Shown here in pieces: positions 26,368 through 35,730 of a DNA stretch of 64,000 nt. A program made the position numbers and the translations under genes. Source of the stretch: Verrucomicrobia bacterium LW23 (lineage in GTDB: Bacteria; Verrucomicrobiota; Verrucomicrobiia; Methylacidiphilales; UBA1321); contig QAZA01000045.1 of assembly GCA_003054695.1 (NCBI GenBank), positions 605,956 to 669,955 of the forward strand, written 5' to 3'. The notes beneath the pieces were generated by a model. The model was given only the letters and a program-made list of their open reading frames with translations, made no database searches and was not told where the DNA came from. How positions within the stretch are numbered: the stretch's first letter is position 1; every line of letters starts with the position of its first letter.

Positions 26368-27405
26368 TTACAGCTCGTTCAGCACAGGTGCCGGCGCCTG
26401 GCCGGTGCTTTGGCGGACGATAAGCTCCACGGGCATCATGCGCGGCTCGGCCTTGTTGCCCTGCATCATCGCAGCGAGCATGTGCACGGCGTTGGCGCCG
26501 ATATCGGCGGCCGGCGTGCGCACGGTGGTGAGCGGAACGGGGCCGTAAGCGGCCAGCGGCATATCCCCAAAGCCGGCCACGGAGATGCTGCCGGGCGTCA
26601 TAAAGCCCTGACTTCGAAGGATTTCCATGGCGCCCATCGCCACGAAGTCGTTAAACGCCACCACGCCGGTAAACGGCACGGACTCGCCCAGCGCCTGCAT
26701 CATCGCCTTCTTGCCGCTCTCGATGTCCTTGCCTGCCAGGTAGATAAGCCGGTCGTCGAAGGCAATGCCGGCCGCATCCAGCGCCCGCTTGTAGCCCGTA
26801 AAGCGCGCCGCGCTGGCGCTGCCGCCATTGGGGCCGCTGAGGTACACGATCGACTTGTGGCCGAGCGACGCCAGGTGCGCCGTCACCATCTCCGCGCCGC
26901 GCTGGTCCTCGCTCATGATCCAGCTTACGTTCCTAAGCTGCTCCACACCAGCGGGATAGGACTCCAAAAGCACCGCGGGAATGCGCGCGTCGCGCAGCAG
27001 CTCCAGCGTCGCCAGGCGGCTTTGCCAGCGCGTGGCGGGGGCCATCAGCACGCCTTGCACCTGCAGGGCAATCAGCCGCCGCACTTCCGCAACCTCGTTG
27101 CTGCCCTGATCCAGGCTTTGCGCCAGAACTACCTGCCAGCCAAAGCCTTGCGCCTGCCGTTCAATCGCCGCCACGTACTCCGCATAATGCAGCGTGTTGA
27201 CGGCCGGCACCACCACGCCCAGCAACGCATTGCGTTTGGCACGAAGGCTTTGCGCCGCGCGGTTGGGCACGTACTGCAGGCGCCGCGCCTCCGCGTGCAC
27301 GCGCTCCTTCGTCTTGCCGCTGATATCCGGCGCATCGCGCAGCGCCTTGCTCACGGCCATAACGCTGAGATTGAGCGATCGGGCGAGATCTTTGAGAGTG
27401 GCCAT
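26368..27405 (-). CDS. LacI-family transcriptional regulator
   Basis: A 345-residue regulator. The N-terminal helix-turn-helix and hinge are ATLKDLARSLNLSVMAVSKAL through RRLQYVPNRAAQSLRAKR. The periplasmic-binding-like sugar domain runs from NALLGVVVPAVNTLHY to the end, with typical GVVAFNDFVAMGAMEIL and SVAGFGDMPLA. I chose the ATG directly before the HTH; an open frame 35 codons further upstream has no coding character. No sugar operon is adjacent: the neighbours are an M14-like protein and a hydrolase, so its targets are probably elsewhere. A LacI-like dyad exists at 38356-38384, but no link is shown. Confidence 0.93.
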   Translation of the reverse strand: MATLKDLARSLNLSVMAVSKALRDAPDISGKTKERVHAEARRLQYVPNRAAQSLRAKRNALLGVVVPAVNTLHYAEYVAAIERQAQGFGWQVVLAQSLDQGSNEVAEVRRLIALQVQGVLMAPATRWQSRLATLELLRDARIPAVLLESYPAGVEQLRNVSWIMSEDQRGAEMVTAHLASLGHKSIVYLSGPNGGSASAARFTGYKRALDAAGIAFDDRLIYLAGKDIESGKKAMMQALGESVPFTGVVAFNDFVAMGAMEILRSQGFMTPGSISVAGFGDMPLAAYGPVPLTTVRTPAADIGANAVHMLAAMMQGNKAEPRMMPVELIVRQSTGQAPAPVLNEL

Positions 27406-27636
27406 CCGGCAGGAAAAAAGAAAAATGCGGGCGTTCCCCATCAATGCGCCGCAAAGCCAGGGGTGATTCGGCGCGCCGCCCTGTCCGAAGAGCATCCCAC
27501 AAAAAGGCACGCTTCGTCAAAGGCTTCCTTCGCGTCCGTGGCGACGCGCCCTCGGCGGGGTTGTGCAGGCAGGCAAAATAGGGCATGTTGAGCTGCGTAC
27601 CGGCGGAACCCGATCCTCCGCTTCGCATTCAACACT

Positions 27637-28584
27637 ATGTCCGCAACATCTTATCCCCCAGAGACTTCCGCTGCCGCAGCCTGGCCGGCGCAGCTGTGGA
27701 AAAACGGCGATCAGGGCACGCACCGCGCCTGGCGCCGGCCCGACGGCGCGGCGGCCACGTACACAGCCTGGGAGAGCGACGGCGGCGCACCGGTCGAGCG
27801 GGTGATCGTGGCCGTGCATGGCATCAGCGGCGCCCCGCGCGACTTTGTGCCGCTCGGGCACGCGTTCCGCCGCCGCCGCACCCACATTTTTGCGCCGCAA
27901 ATGCGCGGCCAGGGGCACGAGACCGACGACTCACACCGTGGCGACATCACCTCTTCGCGCCTGTGGCTTAACGACATACGTCATTTTCTGCGCGAAACGC
28001 GCCAGCGGCATCCCGGCGTGCCGATTTACCTGTACGGCGAAAGCATGGGCGCCATCCTCTCTGTCAACACGCTGGATGTCCTTCCGCCAGAGGAACTTCC
28101 GACGGGCGCAATCCTGGCCTCCCCCGTGTTTGCCATCGATAACCCGCCCAACTGGTGGCGCACCATTTTGTACAACACGGCGATGTATCTGCTGCCCCGC
28201 CGCCGCCTCCGCTTTGGTGAGTTTAAAACCAAGCGCGACAAAGACTTACGCATCACTAACGACGACGAGTACCAGGCCGCGCTCCACGCCGCGCCGCACT
28301 ACGTCAGCAGCTACACGTTCCGTTTCTTTCGCGAGCTCCGCAAACTCATCCTCAACTGTCCCCGCGCAGCGGCCCGGCTTAGCGTGCCCACGTTCGTCCC
28401 CTACGCGGTGCGCGATATTTTCATCCGCCCCGCCACGCTGGAGGCCTTTTGGAAGCTGGCTGATAACCCGAACGTGACGCTGAGCCGCTATGAAGAAAGC
28501 CATCACCTTCTCCTGCACGACGTTGCGATGGAACGCGTGCTGGAGGACCTGACACGCTGGCTGGCGTCCGTGGAGAAGCGATAG
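27637..28584 (+). CDS. Alpha/beta hydrolase (monoacylglycerol-lipase-like)
   Basis: A 315-residue cytoplasmic hydrolase of the Hydrolase_4/lysophospholipase type. The oxyanion region is VIVAVHGISGAPRDF, the nucleophile elbow is LYGESMGAIL, the likely acid is in PYAVRDIFIRP and the His in EESHHLLLHD. The lid region includes NPPNWWRTILYN. It is divergent from the lacI-type gene across 231 bases. No signal peptide. Probable ester substrates such as lysolipids or monoacylglycerols are inferred from family only. Confidence 0.86.
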   Translation: MSATSYPPETSAAAAWPAQLWKNGDQGTHRAWRRPDGAAATYTAWESDGGAPVERVIVAVHGISGAPRDFVPLGHAFRRRRTHIFAPQMRGQGHETDDSHRGDITSSRLWLNDIRHFLRETRQRHPGVPIYLYGESMGAILSVNTLDVLPPEELPTGAILASPVFAIDNPPNWWRTILYNTAMYLLPRRRLRFGEFKTKRDKDLRITNDDEYQAALHAAPHYVSSYTFRFFRELRKLILNCPRAAARLSVPTFVPYAVRDIFIRPATLEAFWKLADNPNVTLSRYEESHHLLLHDVAMERVLEDLTRWLASVEKR

Positions 28585-28678
28585 CCGGGGGACGTTCATG
28601 TGTGGCTGCCTCAGGGCGCGCGCGCAAGTAGCTTGGCCGCATAAGGTTGCATAAACTTTGCGCGCCATGCATTTTTCG

Positions 28679-28708
28679 TTGGACAGGAACGGCCCGTTCT
28701 CGTATAAA
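28679..28708 (+). promoter_or_regulatory. Promoter of tRNA-Leu
   Basis: TTGGAC (28679-28684), an 18-base spacer and TATAAA (28703-28708), ending 10 bases before the mature tRNA 5' end. This is the best-looking sigma70 promoter in the window. Confidence 0.7.
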
Positions 28709-28718
28709 AACACTTCCT

Positions 28719-28802
28719 GCACTCGTGGCGAAATGGCAGACGCGCACGCTTGAGGTGCGTGTGGGTAACCCCATGGGAGTTCGAGTCTCCCCGAGTGCAC
28801 CA
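28719..28802 (+). tRNA. tRNA-Leu (anticodon GAG)
   Basis: The acceptor stem GCACTCG (28719-28725) pairs with CGAGTGC (28792-28798), followed by A and an encoded CCA. The anticodon stem CACGC/GCGTG encloses loop TTGAGGT with anticodon GAG at 28752-28754. A long class II variable arm (GTGGGTAACCCCAT region) and the TTCGAGTCT T-loop are present. CCCTTTTTA just downstream may end transcription. Confidence 0.95.
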
Positions 28803-28900
28803 CCCTTTTTACCTCACCTCACTCCGCACTGATGCGGAGCGTTGACCCCGCGGAAGAATCCAACGTCGGATATCCGCCTTTTGTTTCTCATCATCACAAA

Positions 28901-28919
28901 ACAACCCCAACGGGGTTGT
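28901..28919. repeat. ACAACCCC-AAC-GGGGTTGT palindrome
   Basis: A perfect 8-bp stem with a 3-base loop about 100 bases after tRNA-Leu, of the same palindrome type as 11471-11531. Repeat-like GC-rich sequence (TTCGGGCCCTGGCGCGCAGG) continues to about 29030, up to the end of the GH4 gene. Confidence 0.6.
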
Positions 28920-29042
28920 ATCCTGCTCTGTTGCACAGGGTTACTACTCCGTTCGGGTTGCGCTGCTTTCGGGCCCTGGCGCGCAGGATGCTCCGCTTGC
29001 GCGTAACGTCCTGCGGCCGTGAAGCCTGGCGTTGCTTGCGGC

Positions 29043-31226
29043 CTAGCCCGCAACCTGAGCAAACGCCTCGTTCGTCACGTGCGAGTCGCGCTTGCCGCCC
29101 AGGCGGGTGACACCGCCGCTGTGCGCCTCGCCAAGGGCGCTGAGGTTGGCGTACATGTCGAACAGGAACTTGTCGGACGCCGCGTCCAGACCCAGAAGCT
29201 CCTTGGGCGCAACCACTTGCAGGGTGTAGCCCAGCGGCTCCCACGCCTGCGTCAGCTCGATGCCCGGGATCTCCTCCAACGTGCCGGCGCGCAGGGCAAC
29301 GGGCTTGCCGCCCTTCGGCGCGGGCAGCAGGAAGATCTGGGTGATCTCGCCCTTGCTTTTGCGGCTGAAGAAGAGCTCCAGGCTGGAGCGCGTCCACGGC
29401 TGCTTCGCGTCCGTCACAATGTTGCTGTCCTGCACGCGGAAGGTGAAGCTCAGACGGCCTCCGTCCAGCTTCGTAATCTCGCCCCCCACGGCGGGGAAGC
29501 CGTGCAGGTTGAGTGCGAATTTGGCGGGGGCGTCCTTGACGCTGAGCACTTTACGCGGGCGGATGACGAGATCCAGGCCCAGGATGTCGCGGGTGCCCGG
29601 CTCCAGCGCCACGCGGAAGCCCTCCTTAAGCTCGGCAGGCGCGCTCACGCGCAGCGTTTTTGTGATGGTCTCGCCGGCGGGCACGGGCACCGTAACTGGC
29701 ACAACGCCATTTACTTGCCGTCCGTCGTGCGTGCGGGAGATGACCTTGAAGCTCGCGTCGTAGGCTTCCTTGCGCGGGTTGGTGATGCTTACGTTCACCT
29801 CCACGTTCTCCACCGCCGCGATGCCTTCGGCGCCGTTCTGCACAAGTTCCTCTTTCAGTTCGGCTTGCGCAATTACGCGGTCCGACGTGCCGGCGGCCGT
29901 GCGGCCGGTGCTGGCGATCGTCGGGGCGAACTCGCCGAGGAAGCCGTTGCGCTGATGTTCTTCGATAAGCTCGTCGCACATCGCCCAGATCTTATCCAGC
30001 GTAAGTTGCGTGGCGGTATGGGGATCCATCATCACCGCGTGGTAAATGTGCTCGCGCTTTTTGGTCAGCGCGGCCTCTACCGTCAGCGCCTGCACGTTAA
30101 TGTTGGTGGCGCAGATAGCGGCCAACTGCGGGGGCAGGTTGCCGATGTAGGTGGGCTGGATGCCGGCCGCGTCGATAAGGCAGGGCACCTCCACGCAGCA
30201 GCCCTGCTGCAAGTTGGTGATGAGGCCGCGGTTGGGCACGTTGCCGTAAATCACACAGGGATCGTTAGTTACGTGCGAGCGGATGATGCTGCTGCCGTAC
30301 TCCATGCTGCGCGCATTGATGGTGATGTCGCCGCCCTGGTCCTCGCCCAGCAGGGCAGCTTCTTCCTTCTTCCACGTCTTGATGATCGACTCGCAGCGGC
30401 GGATGTACTCGTCCAACGGGATGTCGAACTGATTGATGATTTCCTCGCCGTGGTGGATGAAATACGGCACATACTCGCTCTGGTGCTCGCTCGATTCCGT
30501 GACGAAATAGCCGGTGCGACGCATCATCTCAAAGCGCACTTTGTCCTGCGGGAAGTTCTTTTCCAGCAGCTGGAAGAGAAGCGGGTAGGCGTCCTGCTTC
30601 TTGTACTCAAACTTGAGAAAGAACGCCATGTGGTTGATGCCGGCCACTTTATACGTAATGTCCTCGTACGGCAGGCCGATGTAGCGGGAGAGCTGGTGCG
30701 AGGTGCCCTGCACGCTGTGGCACAGGCCCACGTGGGGGATGCCGACGGCGCGGTCCACCGCCCAGCAGAGCATGGCCATGGGGTTGGTGTAGTTCAGCAG
30801 CATGCAGTCCCGCGCGCCCACCTGGGCGATGTCAGCGGCTATGCTGGTCAGAACCGGGATGGTGCGCAGCGCGCGGAACACGCCGCCGACGCCGAGCGTG
30901 TCGGCAATCGTCTGGCGCAGGCCGTATTTCTTGGGGATCTCGAAGTCGCTGACAGTAGCGGGTTTATAGCCGCCAACCTGGATGGTGCAGATGACGTAGT
31001 TGGCGCCGGTGATCGCCTCGCGCTGGCTCAGCGTGGCCTGCACTTTGGCTTTGACCTGCAGCTTGGCGATGATGCGGTTGGTCATCACCTCGGCCACTTT
31101 CAGGCGCGAGGCGTCGATGTCCATCAGGCAGATGGTAGCTTCGGAAAGTTCAGGATACTGCAGGATGTCGCACAGCAAATTTTTGGCAAATGTGACCGAT
31201 CCCGCACCTATCAAAGTGATCTTCAT
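29043..31226 (-). CDS. GH4 alpha-glucosidase/alpha-galactosidase with C-terminal CBM9-like domain
   Basis: Residues 1 to about 432 form a complete family 4 glycosidase, which uses NAD and a divalent metal in an oxidation-elimination mechanism. The Rossmann motif is ITLIGAGSVTFAKN. The metal-binding Cys is in GLCHSVQGT (C169) and His in AGINHM (H199), and LLNYTNPMAML is typical. At 727 residues it is far longer than the usual 430-470. About 465-560 looks like an Ig-like beta domain, and 570-727 like a CBM9/DOMON-type domain (RSSLELFFSRKSKGEITQIFLLP). There is no signal peptide, as expected for NAD-dependent GH4. The divergent AraC regulator is the probable controller. Sugar specificity is not determined. 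Confidence 0.9.
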   Translation of the reverse strand: MKITLIGAGSVTFAKNLLCDILQYPELSEATICLMDIDASRLKVAEVMTNRIIAKLQVKAKVQATLSQREAITGANYVICTIQVGGYKPATVSDFEIPKKYGLRQTIADTLGVGGVFRALRTIPVLTSIAADIAQVGARDCMLLNYTNPMAMLCWAVDRAVGIPHVGLCHSVQGTSHQLSRYIGLPYEDITYKVAGINHMAFFLKFEYKKQDAYPLLFQLLEKNFPQDKVRFEMMRRTGYFVTESSEHQSEYVPYFIHHGEEIINQFDIPLDEYIRRCESIIKTWKKEEAALLGEDQGGDITINARSMEYGSSIIRSHVTNDPCVIYGNVPNRGLITNLQQGCCVEVPCLIDAAGIQPTYIGNLPPQLAAICATNINVQALTVEAALTKKREHIYHAVMMDPHTATQLTLDKIWAMCDELIEEHQRNGFLGEFAPTIASTGRTAAGTSDRVIAQAELKEELVQNGAEGIAAVENVEVNVSITNPRKEAYDASFKVISRTHDGRQVNGVVPVTVPVPAGETITKTLRVSAPAELKEGFRVALEPGTRDILGLDLVIRPRKVLSVKDAPAKFALNLHGFPAVGGEITKLDGGRLSFTFRVQDSNIVTDAKQPWTRSSLELFFSRKSKGEITQIFLLPAPKGGKPVALRAGTLEEIPGIELTQAWEPLGYTLQVVAPKELLGLDAASDKFLFDMYANLSALGEAHSGGVTRLGGKRDSHVTNEAFAQVAG

Positions 31227-31271
31227 GGGGCCCTATTTTTGCTCAACCCATAAAAATCACGAGAAAATTGA

Positions 31272-31303
31272 TGTGATAAATACAGCGCTTTTGTGATATC
31301 ACA
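31272..31303. promoter_or_regulatory. Candidate AraC-type operator between GH4 and regulator
   Basis: TGTGATA occurs at 31272-31278 and again at 31292-31298, exactly 20 bases apart. The second copy is part of the perfect palindrome TGTGATATCACA (31292-31303). Tandem half-sites on one DNA face suit an AraC dimer. The start of the regulator gene is only 8 bases from the palindrome. Confidence 0.5.
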
Positions 31304-31311
31304 TTTACGTC

Positions 31312-32136
31312 ATGGCCAAGAGCTATTTTCCCCGCTCCAACCCGTCTTTACTCTCTGTTCCATACGCGCAGATTAACGAAGCGCGGACAAGCAGCCGCTA
31401 TTATTGGGACAGCATGAAACGCGGAAGCGACCCTTTCGTGATTGTTCAGCGATCCGTGGCCGGCGCCGGCGCGGTAACGCTGGGAAAACGCCGCTGGGAG
31501 GTGCCGAGCGGGCACGCGCTGGTAACGGTGGTGCCGGAGCGCCTGTGCTACTTCTACCCGCCGGAGGCGCGCATGGCCTGGACCTTCTCCTGGCTGAACT
31601 TTTACGGCCCGCTGGCGACGGAAATTGGCAAGCGCTTTCGTGATCAGTTCGGCCCTGTCTGCCCGATGCAGGAGGGATCGCCGGCGGAAGTAGCGATGCA
31701 GGAACTACTTGTGACCGTAACGCAGCGCGTCATTGTCGATCCGCACGAGGCGAGCGAGGCGGCCTACGGCTTCTGGATGAAATGGTGGCGCCAGCTGGAA
31801 GGCGCGCGCGAAACGGAAGGCGGTGCGGTGCAAGGAGTTATCGACTACTGCCGCGACCACTTCCGCGAGCCGATCCGCATCAAGGACCTGGCCGCCCGCA
31901 CCGGCCTGAGCCGCGAGCACCTTACTCGCGTCTTCACCGAAAAAGCCGGCCAGTCCCCCGCCGCCTACCTGCGCCAGCGCCGCAGCCGCGCCGCCGCGGA
32001 GCTGCTGCGCCGTACATCCATGCCGCTGAAGGAGATAGCGATGCGCTGCGGCTTCCAGACCGAACGCCAGTGCCGCGAGTCCTTCCAACACCACTACGGC
32101 CAGGCGCCGCTGGCGTACCGCAAGGGGAGGGGGTAG
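31312..32136 (+). CDS. AraC-family transcriptional regulator
   Basis: A 274-residue regulator. The N-terminal 165 residues form a cupin-like effector domain (PSGHALVTVVPERLCYFYPP, FSWLNFYGP). The C-terminal AraC/XylS domain has two HTHs: IRIKDLAARTGLSREHLTRVF and the conserved MPLKEIAMRCGFQTERQCRESFQHHYGQAPLAYRK. It is divergently transcribed from the GH4 gene across 85 bases that contain a likely operator, so it most probably activates the glycosidase in response to a sugar and may control itself. A start downstream of the palindrome with no Shine-Dalgarno suggests a short or absent leader. Confidence 0.93.
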   Translation: MAKSYFPRSNPSLLSVPYAQINEARTSSRYYWDSMKRGSDPFVIVQRSVAGAGAVTLGKRRWEVPSGHALVTVVPERLCYFYPPEARMAWTFSWLNFYGPLATEIGKRFRDQFGPVCPMQEGSPAEVAMQELLVTVTQRVIVDPHEASEAAYGFWMKWWRQLEGARETEGGAVQGVIDYCRDHFREPIRIKDLAARTGLSREHLTRVFTEKAGQSPAAYLRQRRSRAAAELLRRTSMPLKEIAMRCGFQTERQCRESFQHHYGQAPLAYRKGRG

Positions 32137-32147
32137 GAGATTATTTT

Positions 32148-32170
32148 AACCACCAAGACACGAAGGCACC
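32148..32170 (+). repeat. Single arm of the ACCACAAAGACACGAAG repeat
   Basis: TTAACCACCAAGACACGAAGGCACCAAG lies between the convergent AraC and gcvP genes. It matches one arm of the inverted repeats at 11277-11396 and 54050-54179 and has no partner here. Confidence 0.6.
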
Positions 32171-32198
32171 AAGTTTCAGAGGCAGGGAAAGAAACTCC

Positions 32199-35100
32199 TT
32201 AGCTCTCCTTCTCCTCGTACGCCTCCAGCGGGGCGCAGGAGCAGATGAGGTTGCGGTCGCCGTACACGTTGTCGATGCGGCCGACTGCCGGCCAGAACTT
32301 GCGGTCGCGGGTGGCTGCCGTGGGGAAGGCGGCGCGCTGGCGGGTGTAGGGGCGGTCCCACTCGTCGCCGGTGACGACCATGGCGGTGTGCGGGGCGTGC
32401 TTAAGGGGGTTGTTGTCCTTGGGCAGCTTGCCGGTGGCCACGTCTTCAATCTCGGCGCGGATGGAGATCATCGCCTCGATAAAGCGGTCCAGCTCCTCTT
32501 TGCTTTCGCTTTCGGTGGGCTCCACCATCACGGTGCCGGGCACGGGCCAGCTTACAGTCGGCGCGTGGAAACCGTAGTCCATCAGGCGCTTGGCCACGTC
32601 TTCCACCTCAATGCCGGCTTTTTTGAAGCCGCGCAGGTCAAGGATGCACTCGTGCGCCACAAAACCTTTGCTGCCCTTGTAGAGGATGGGGTAGCTGGCC
32701 TCCAGCTTTTTGGCCATGTAGTTGGCGCTAAGGATAGCCACCTTGGTCGCCGTTGTCAGGCCGCGGGCGCCCAGCATGGCAATGTACATCCAGCTGATGA
32801 CCAGGATGCTGGCGCTTCCCCACGGGGCCGCCGTGGTGGAGCCGCCGCGCTGCGCCGCGCCGTTATCCACCAGCGCGTGGCCGGGCAGATAGGGAACGAG
32901 GTGCGCCGCCACGGCAATCGGGCCAACGCCGGGGCCGCCGCCGCCGTGCGGGATGCAGAAGGTTTTGTGCAGGTTAAGGTGAATGACGTCGATGCCGAAG
33001 TCGCCCGGGCGGCAGAGGCCGACCTGCGCGGTGAGGTTGGCGCCGTCCATGTACACCTGGCCGCCCGCGTCGTGCACAATGCGGGTGATCTCCGTAATCC
33101 CCTCCTCAAACACGCCATGCGTGCTGGGGTAGGTAACCATGATGCAGCTGAGCGAGTCCTTGTATTTGTCCGCCTTGGCGGCCAGGTCGGTCAGGTCCAC
33201 ATTGCCGTTGCTGTCGCAGGCCACGGTTACGACGGTAAAGCCGGCCATGACGGCGCTGGCGGGGTTCGTCCCGTGCGCGCTGGTGGGGATGAGGCAGATG
33301 TTGCGGCTGCCCTGCCCGCGCGACTCATGATAGGCGCGCACGGCCAGCAGGCCGGCAAACTCGCCCTGGGAGCCCGCGTTGGGTTGCAGCGAGATGCCGG
33401 GCATGCCGGTGATCTCGGCCAGCCACGCCTCCAGCTCTTTGAAGATCTCGCGATAGCCGCTGATCTGGCTCTCCGGCGCAAAGGGGTGGATGCCGCCGAT
33501 CTCCGGCCAGGAGACAGGGTACATCTCGCTGCTGGCGTTCAGCTTCATCGTGCAGCTGCCCAGCGGGATCATCGAGGTGGTGAGGGAGAGGTCCTTGCCC
33601 TCCAGCTTGCGCATGTAGCGCAGCATCTCGTGCTCCGTGTGGTGGCGGTTGAAGACGGCGGCGGTGAGGTACGGCGTTGTGCGCGTGCACCACTCGGGGA
33701 TGGACGGCAGCGCGGCGGAGAGCTTTTGCAGGTTGATGGTGTCGGCCTTGTCGCCGGCAAACACGCGCAGGATGTCGCGCACGTCCTCCACGGTCGTCTT
33801 CTCGTTGAGGGAGATACCGACGGCCGAGTTGTCGATGTGGCGCACGTTGATGCCGGCGGCCTCGGCGCGCTTCTGCAGGTCGTCCGCGGAGTGCTCGCCG
33901 GGGATAAGTACGTGGATCGTATCGAAGAACGGGGCGGAGGTGACGATAAAGCCGGCCTCCTTAAGGGCCCCGGCCAGCACGCCGGCGAGGCGGTGAATGC
34001 GCGCGGCGATCTCCTTTAGCCCCTTCGGTCCATGATATACCGCGTACATGCCGGCCATCACCGCCAACAGCACCTGCGCGGTACAGATGTTGGAAGTGGC
34101 CTTCTCGCGACGGATATGCTGCTCACGCGTTTGCAGCGAGAGGCGCAGCGCGGGGCGGCCGGAGGAATCGTGGCTGACGCCGACCAGGCGGCCGGGCATC
34201 TGGCGCTTGTAGGCGTCCTTCGTCGCAAAGTAACCGGCGTGAGGCCCGCCAAAGCCAAGCGGCACACCAAAGCGCTGGGCGGAGCCGACGCAAATATCCG
34301 CGCCCCACTCGCCGGGGGGCGTCAGCAGCGTCAGGCTCAGCAGATCGGCCGCCACAATAACGCGGGCGCCCTTGCTGCGCGCGTACTTGACGACTTCACG
34401 GTAATCGAGAATGGCGCCGTCGGCCGTGGGGTACTGCAGCAGGATCGCAAAGACGGAATCGCAAACGCCGTGCGTAACTACTTCCACCACAGGATCATCC
34501 GGATTGGCGACCTGTGCGGCGGCCGCGGCGGAGCTGGCGGCGAAATCGACCGGCTTTACCGTAATGCCCAGCGGCTTGCAGCGCGTCTCCACCACGTCCA
34601 GCGTCTGCGGCAGCAGGCCGTTGCAGACGAGCAGGGTTTTGGCGTGCGGGTTGTCGCGATGGTGGAAGCACATCGTCGCGGCCTCGGCGGCGGCGGTCGC
34701 TTCGTCCAGCAGGGACGCATTGGCGATGTCCATGCCGGTCAGCTCGGTCACCATCGTCTGGAAGTTCAACATCGCCTCCAGGCGCCCCTGCGCAACCTCC
34801 GCCTGATAGGGGGTGTACGCGGTGTACCAGCCGGGATTCTCCAGAATATTGCGCTGAATAACGGGGGGCGTGATCGTGTCGTGGTAGCCCAGGCCTATGT
34901 AGCTGCGCAGCACACGGTTACGCCCGGCAATCTCACGCAGGTCGGCAATCGCTTTGGATTCGCCGCGCGCCTCCGGCAGCTCCAGCGCGCGGTGAAAGCG
35001 GATCTGCTCCGGCACCGTCGCGTCGGCCAGCGCGTCCAGCGACTCCACACCCAGCTCGGCCAGCATCACGGGGACGTCGGCAGGCTCGATGCCCAGGTGG

Positions 35101-35207
35101 CGCCGCAGGAAGGAATCGAGCGGAGCGAGGGAATCGGCCGGGACGTCCTCCCAGCGCGTGGCAGCGGAGTTGGCGGTCGGGGATGTCTGACCAAGCGTCG
35201 TGTGCAT
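32199..35207 (-). CDS. gcvP: Glycine dehydrogenase (decarboxylating), P-protein
   Basis: A 1002-residue single-chain P-protein of the glycine cleavage system. It decarboxylates glycine and passes the aminomethyl group to lipoylated H-protein in the cytoplasm. The PLP lysine lies in [17 protein letters not shown]. Both halves of the pseudo-dimer are present: the N-terminal [24 protein letters not shown] and [20 protein letters not shown], and the C-terminal [13 protein letters not shown] and [14 protein letters not shown]. Length matches gcvP of many Gram-negatives. gcvT and gcvH are not adjacent. LipA, which makes the lipoyl cofactor, is encoded 28 kb away. The gene converges with the AraC regulator. 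Confidence 0.97.
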   Translation of the reverse strand: MHTTLGQTSPTANSAATRWEDVPADSLAPLDSFLRRHLGIEPADVPVMLAELGVESLDALADATVPEQIRFHRALELPEARGESKAIADLREIAGRNRVLRSYIGLGYHDTITPPVIQRNILENPGWYTAYTPYQAEVAQGRLEAMLNFQTMVTELTGMDIANASLLDEATAAAEAATMCFHHRDNPHAKTLLVCNGLLPQTLDVVETRCKPLGITVKPVDFAASSAAAAAQVANPDDPVVEVVTHGVCDSVFAILLQYPTADGAILDYREVVKYARSKGARVIVAADLLSLTLLTPPGEWGADICVGSAQRFGVPLGFGGPHAGYFATKDAYKRQMPGRLVGVSHDSSGRPALRLSLQTREQHIRREKATSNICTAQVLLAVMAGMYAVYHGPKGLKEIAARIHRLAGVLAGALKEAGFIVTSAPFFDTIHVLIPGEHSADDLQKRAEAAGINVRHIDNSAVGISLNEKTTVEDVRDILRVFAGDKADTINLQKLSAALPSIPEWCTRTTPYLTAAVFNRHHTEHEMLRYMRKLEGKDLSLTTSMIPLGSCTMKLNASSEMYPVSWPEIGGIHPFAPESQISGYREIFKELEAWLAEITGMPGISLQPNAGSQGEFAGLLAVRAYHESRGQGSRNICLIPTSAHGTNPASAVMAGFTVVTVACDSNGNVDLTDLAAKADKYKDSLSCIMVTYPSTHGVFEEGITEITRIVHDAGGQVYMDGANLTAQVGLCRPGDFGIDVIHLNLHKTFCIPHGGGGPGVGPIAVAAHLVPYLPGHALVDNGAAQRGGSTTAAPWGSASILVISWMYIAMLGARGLTTATKVAILSANYMAKKLEASYPILYKGSKGFVAHECILDLRGFKKAGIEVEDVAKRLMDYGFHAPTVSWPVPGTVMVEPTESESKEELDRFIEAMISIRAEIEDVATGKLPKDNNPLKHAPHTAMVVTGDEWDRPYTRQRAAFPTAATRDRKFWPAVGRIDNVYGDRNLICSCAPLEAYEEKES

Positions 35208-35730
35208 CGTTGAGAATTACTCATCTGTCGCACCATCTGGCAAGCAGAACCTTTGCGAAAGCGCGGTGCGATAGCGCTCCCGCAGAAGCGATACGGCGCA
35301 CGGCGACATTGACCTGATAGGAGGAGTTTGGCCACGGAAAGCATGCGAAATGGCGAACCCGTAGCGACCGTTGCGTGAAAATCCGCTCCACGCGCGCATT
35401 ACCCATCGCAGGGCAAAGTGCTCGACGGATTTTCACGCAACGGTCGCTACGGGGCAGACGCAACGTACGCTACAGGGGAAACCGGAGTTGGCGCATCACT
35501 AACTCTTAGAGAGTGAATGTCGACGTCCCCTCAACGGATAAAGGGGGGAGGGGAAGGATTAATGATGATGATTGTTGGTGGCATCGTATTCCTGCGTACT
35601 CCTCTTTCCGATACCCTGCTTCGACTGCTTTCCGTGCCTGATCTCCCCGATGCCGTGCCGCCCGCAATTTCCTTGCGCGGGCCACCGATCCGCATTGATC
35701 CGCAGGGCGGTGGCGCGATACAAAAGGGGG
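35208..35730. other. Divergent intergenic region with a perfect 28-bp inverted repeat
   Basis: About 520 bases between gcvP and thrB. The main feature is the inverted repeat at 35358-35453. The remainder is not coding; A+T-richer sequence at 35490-35590 may hold a promoter of thrB. AAAAGGGGG directly precedes the thrB ATG and is its ribosome binding site. Confidence 0.5.
35358..35453. repeat. Perfect 28-bp inverted repeat
   Basis: The arm 35358-35385 (CCCGTAGCGACCGTTGCGTG and eight more bases) is the exact reverse complement of 35426-35453, with a 40-base loop. Confidence 0.9.

Noticed and set aside
29019..34019. Plus-strand open frames of about 745 codons opposite GH4 and gcvP
   Set aside because: Both are antisense to well-supported genes and contain no recognisable motif.
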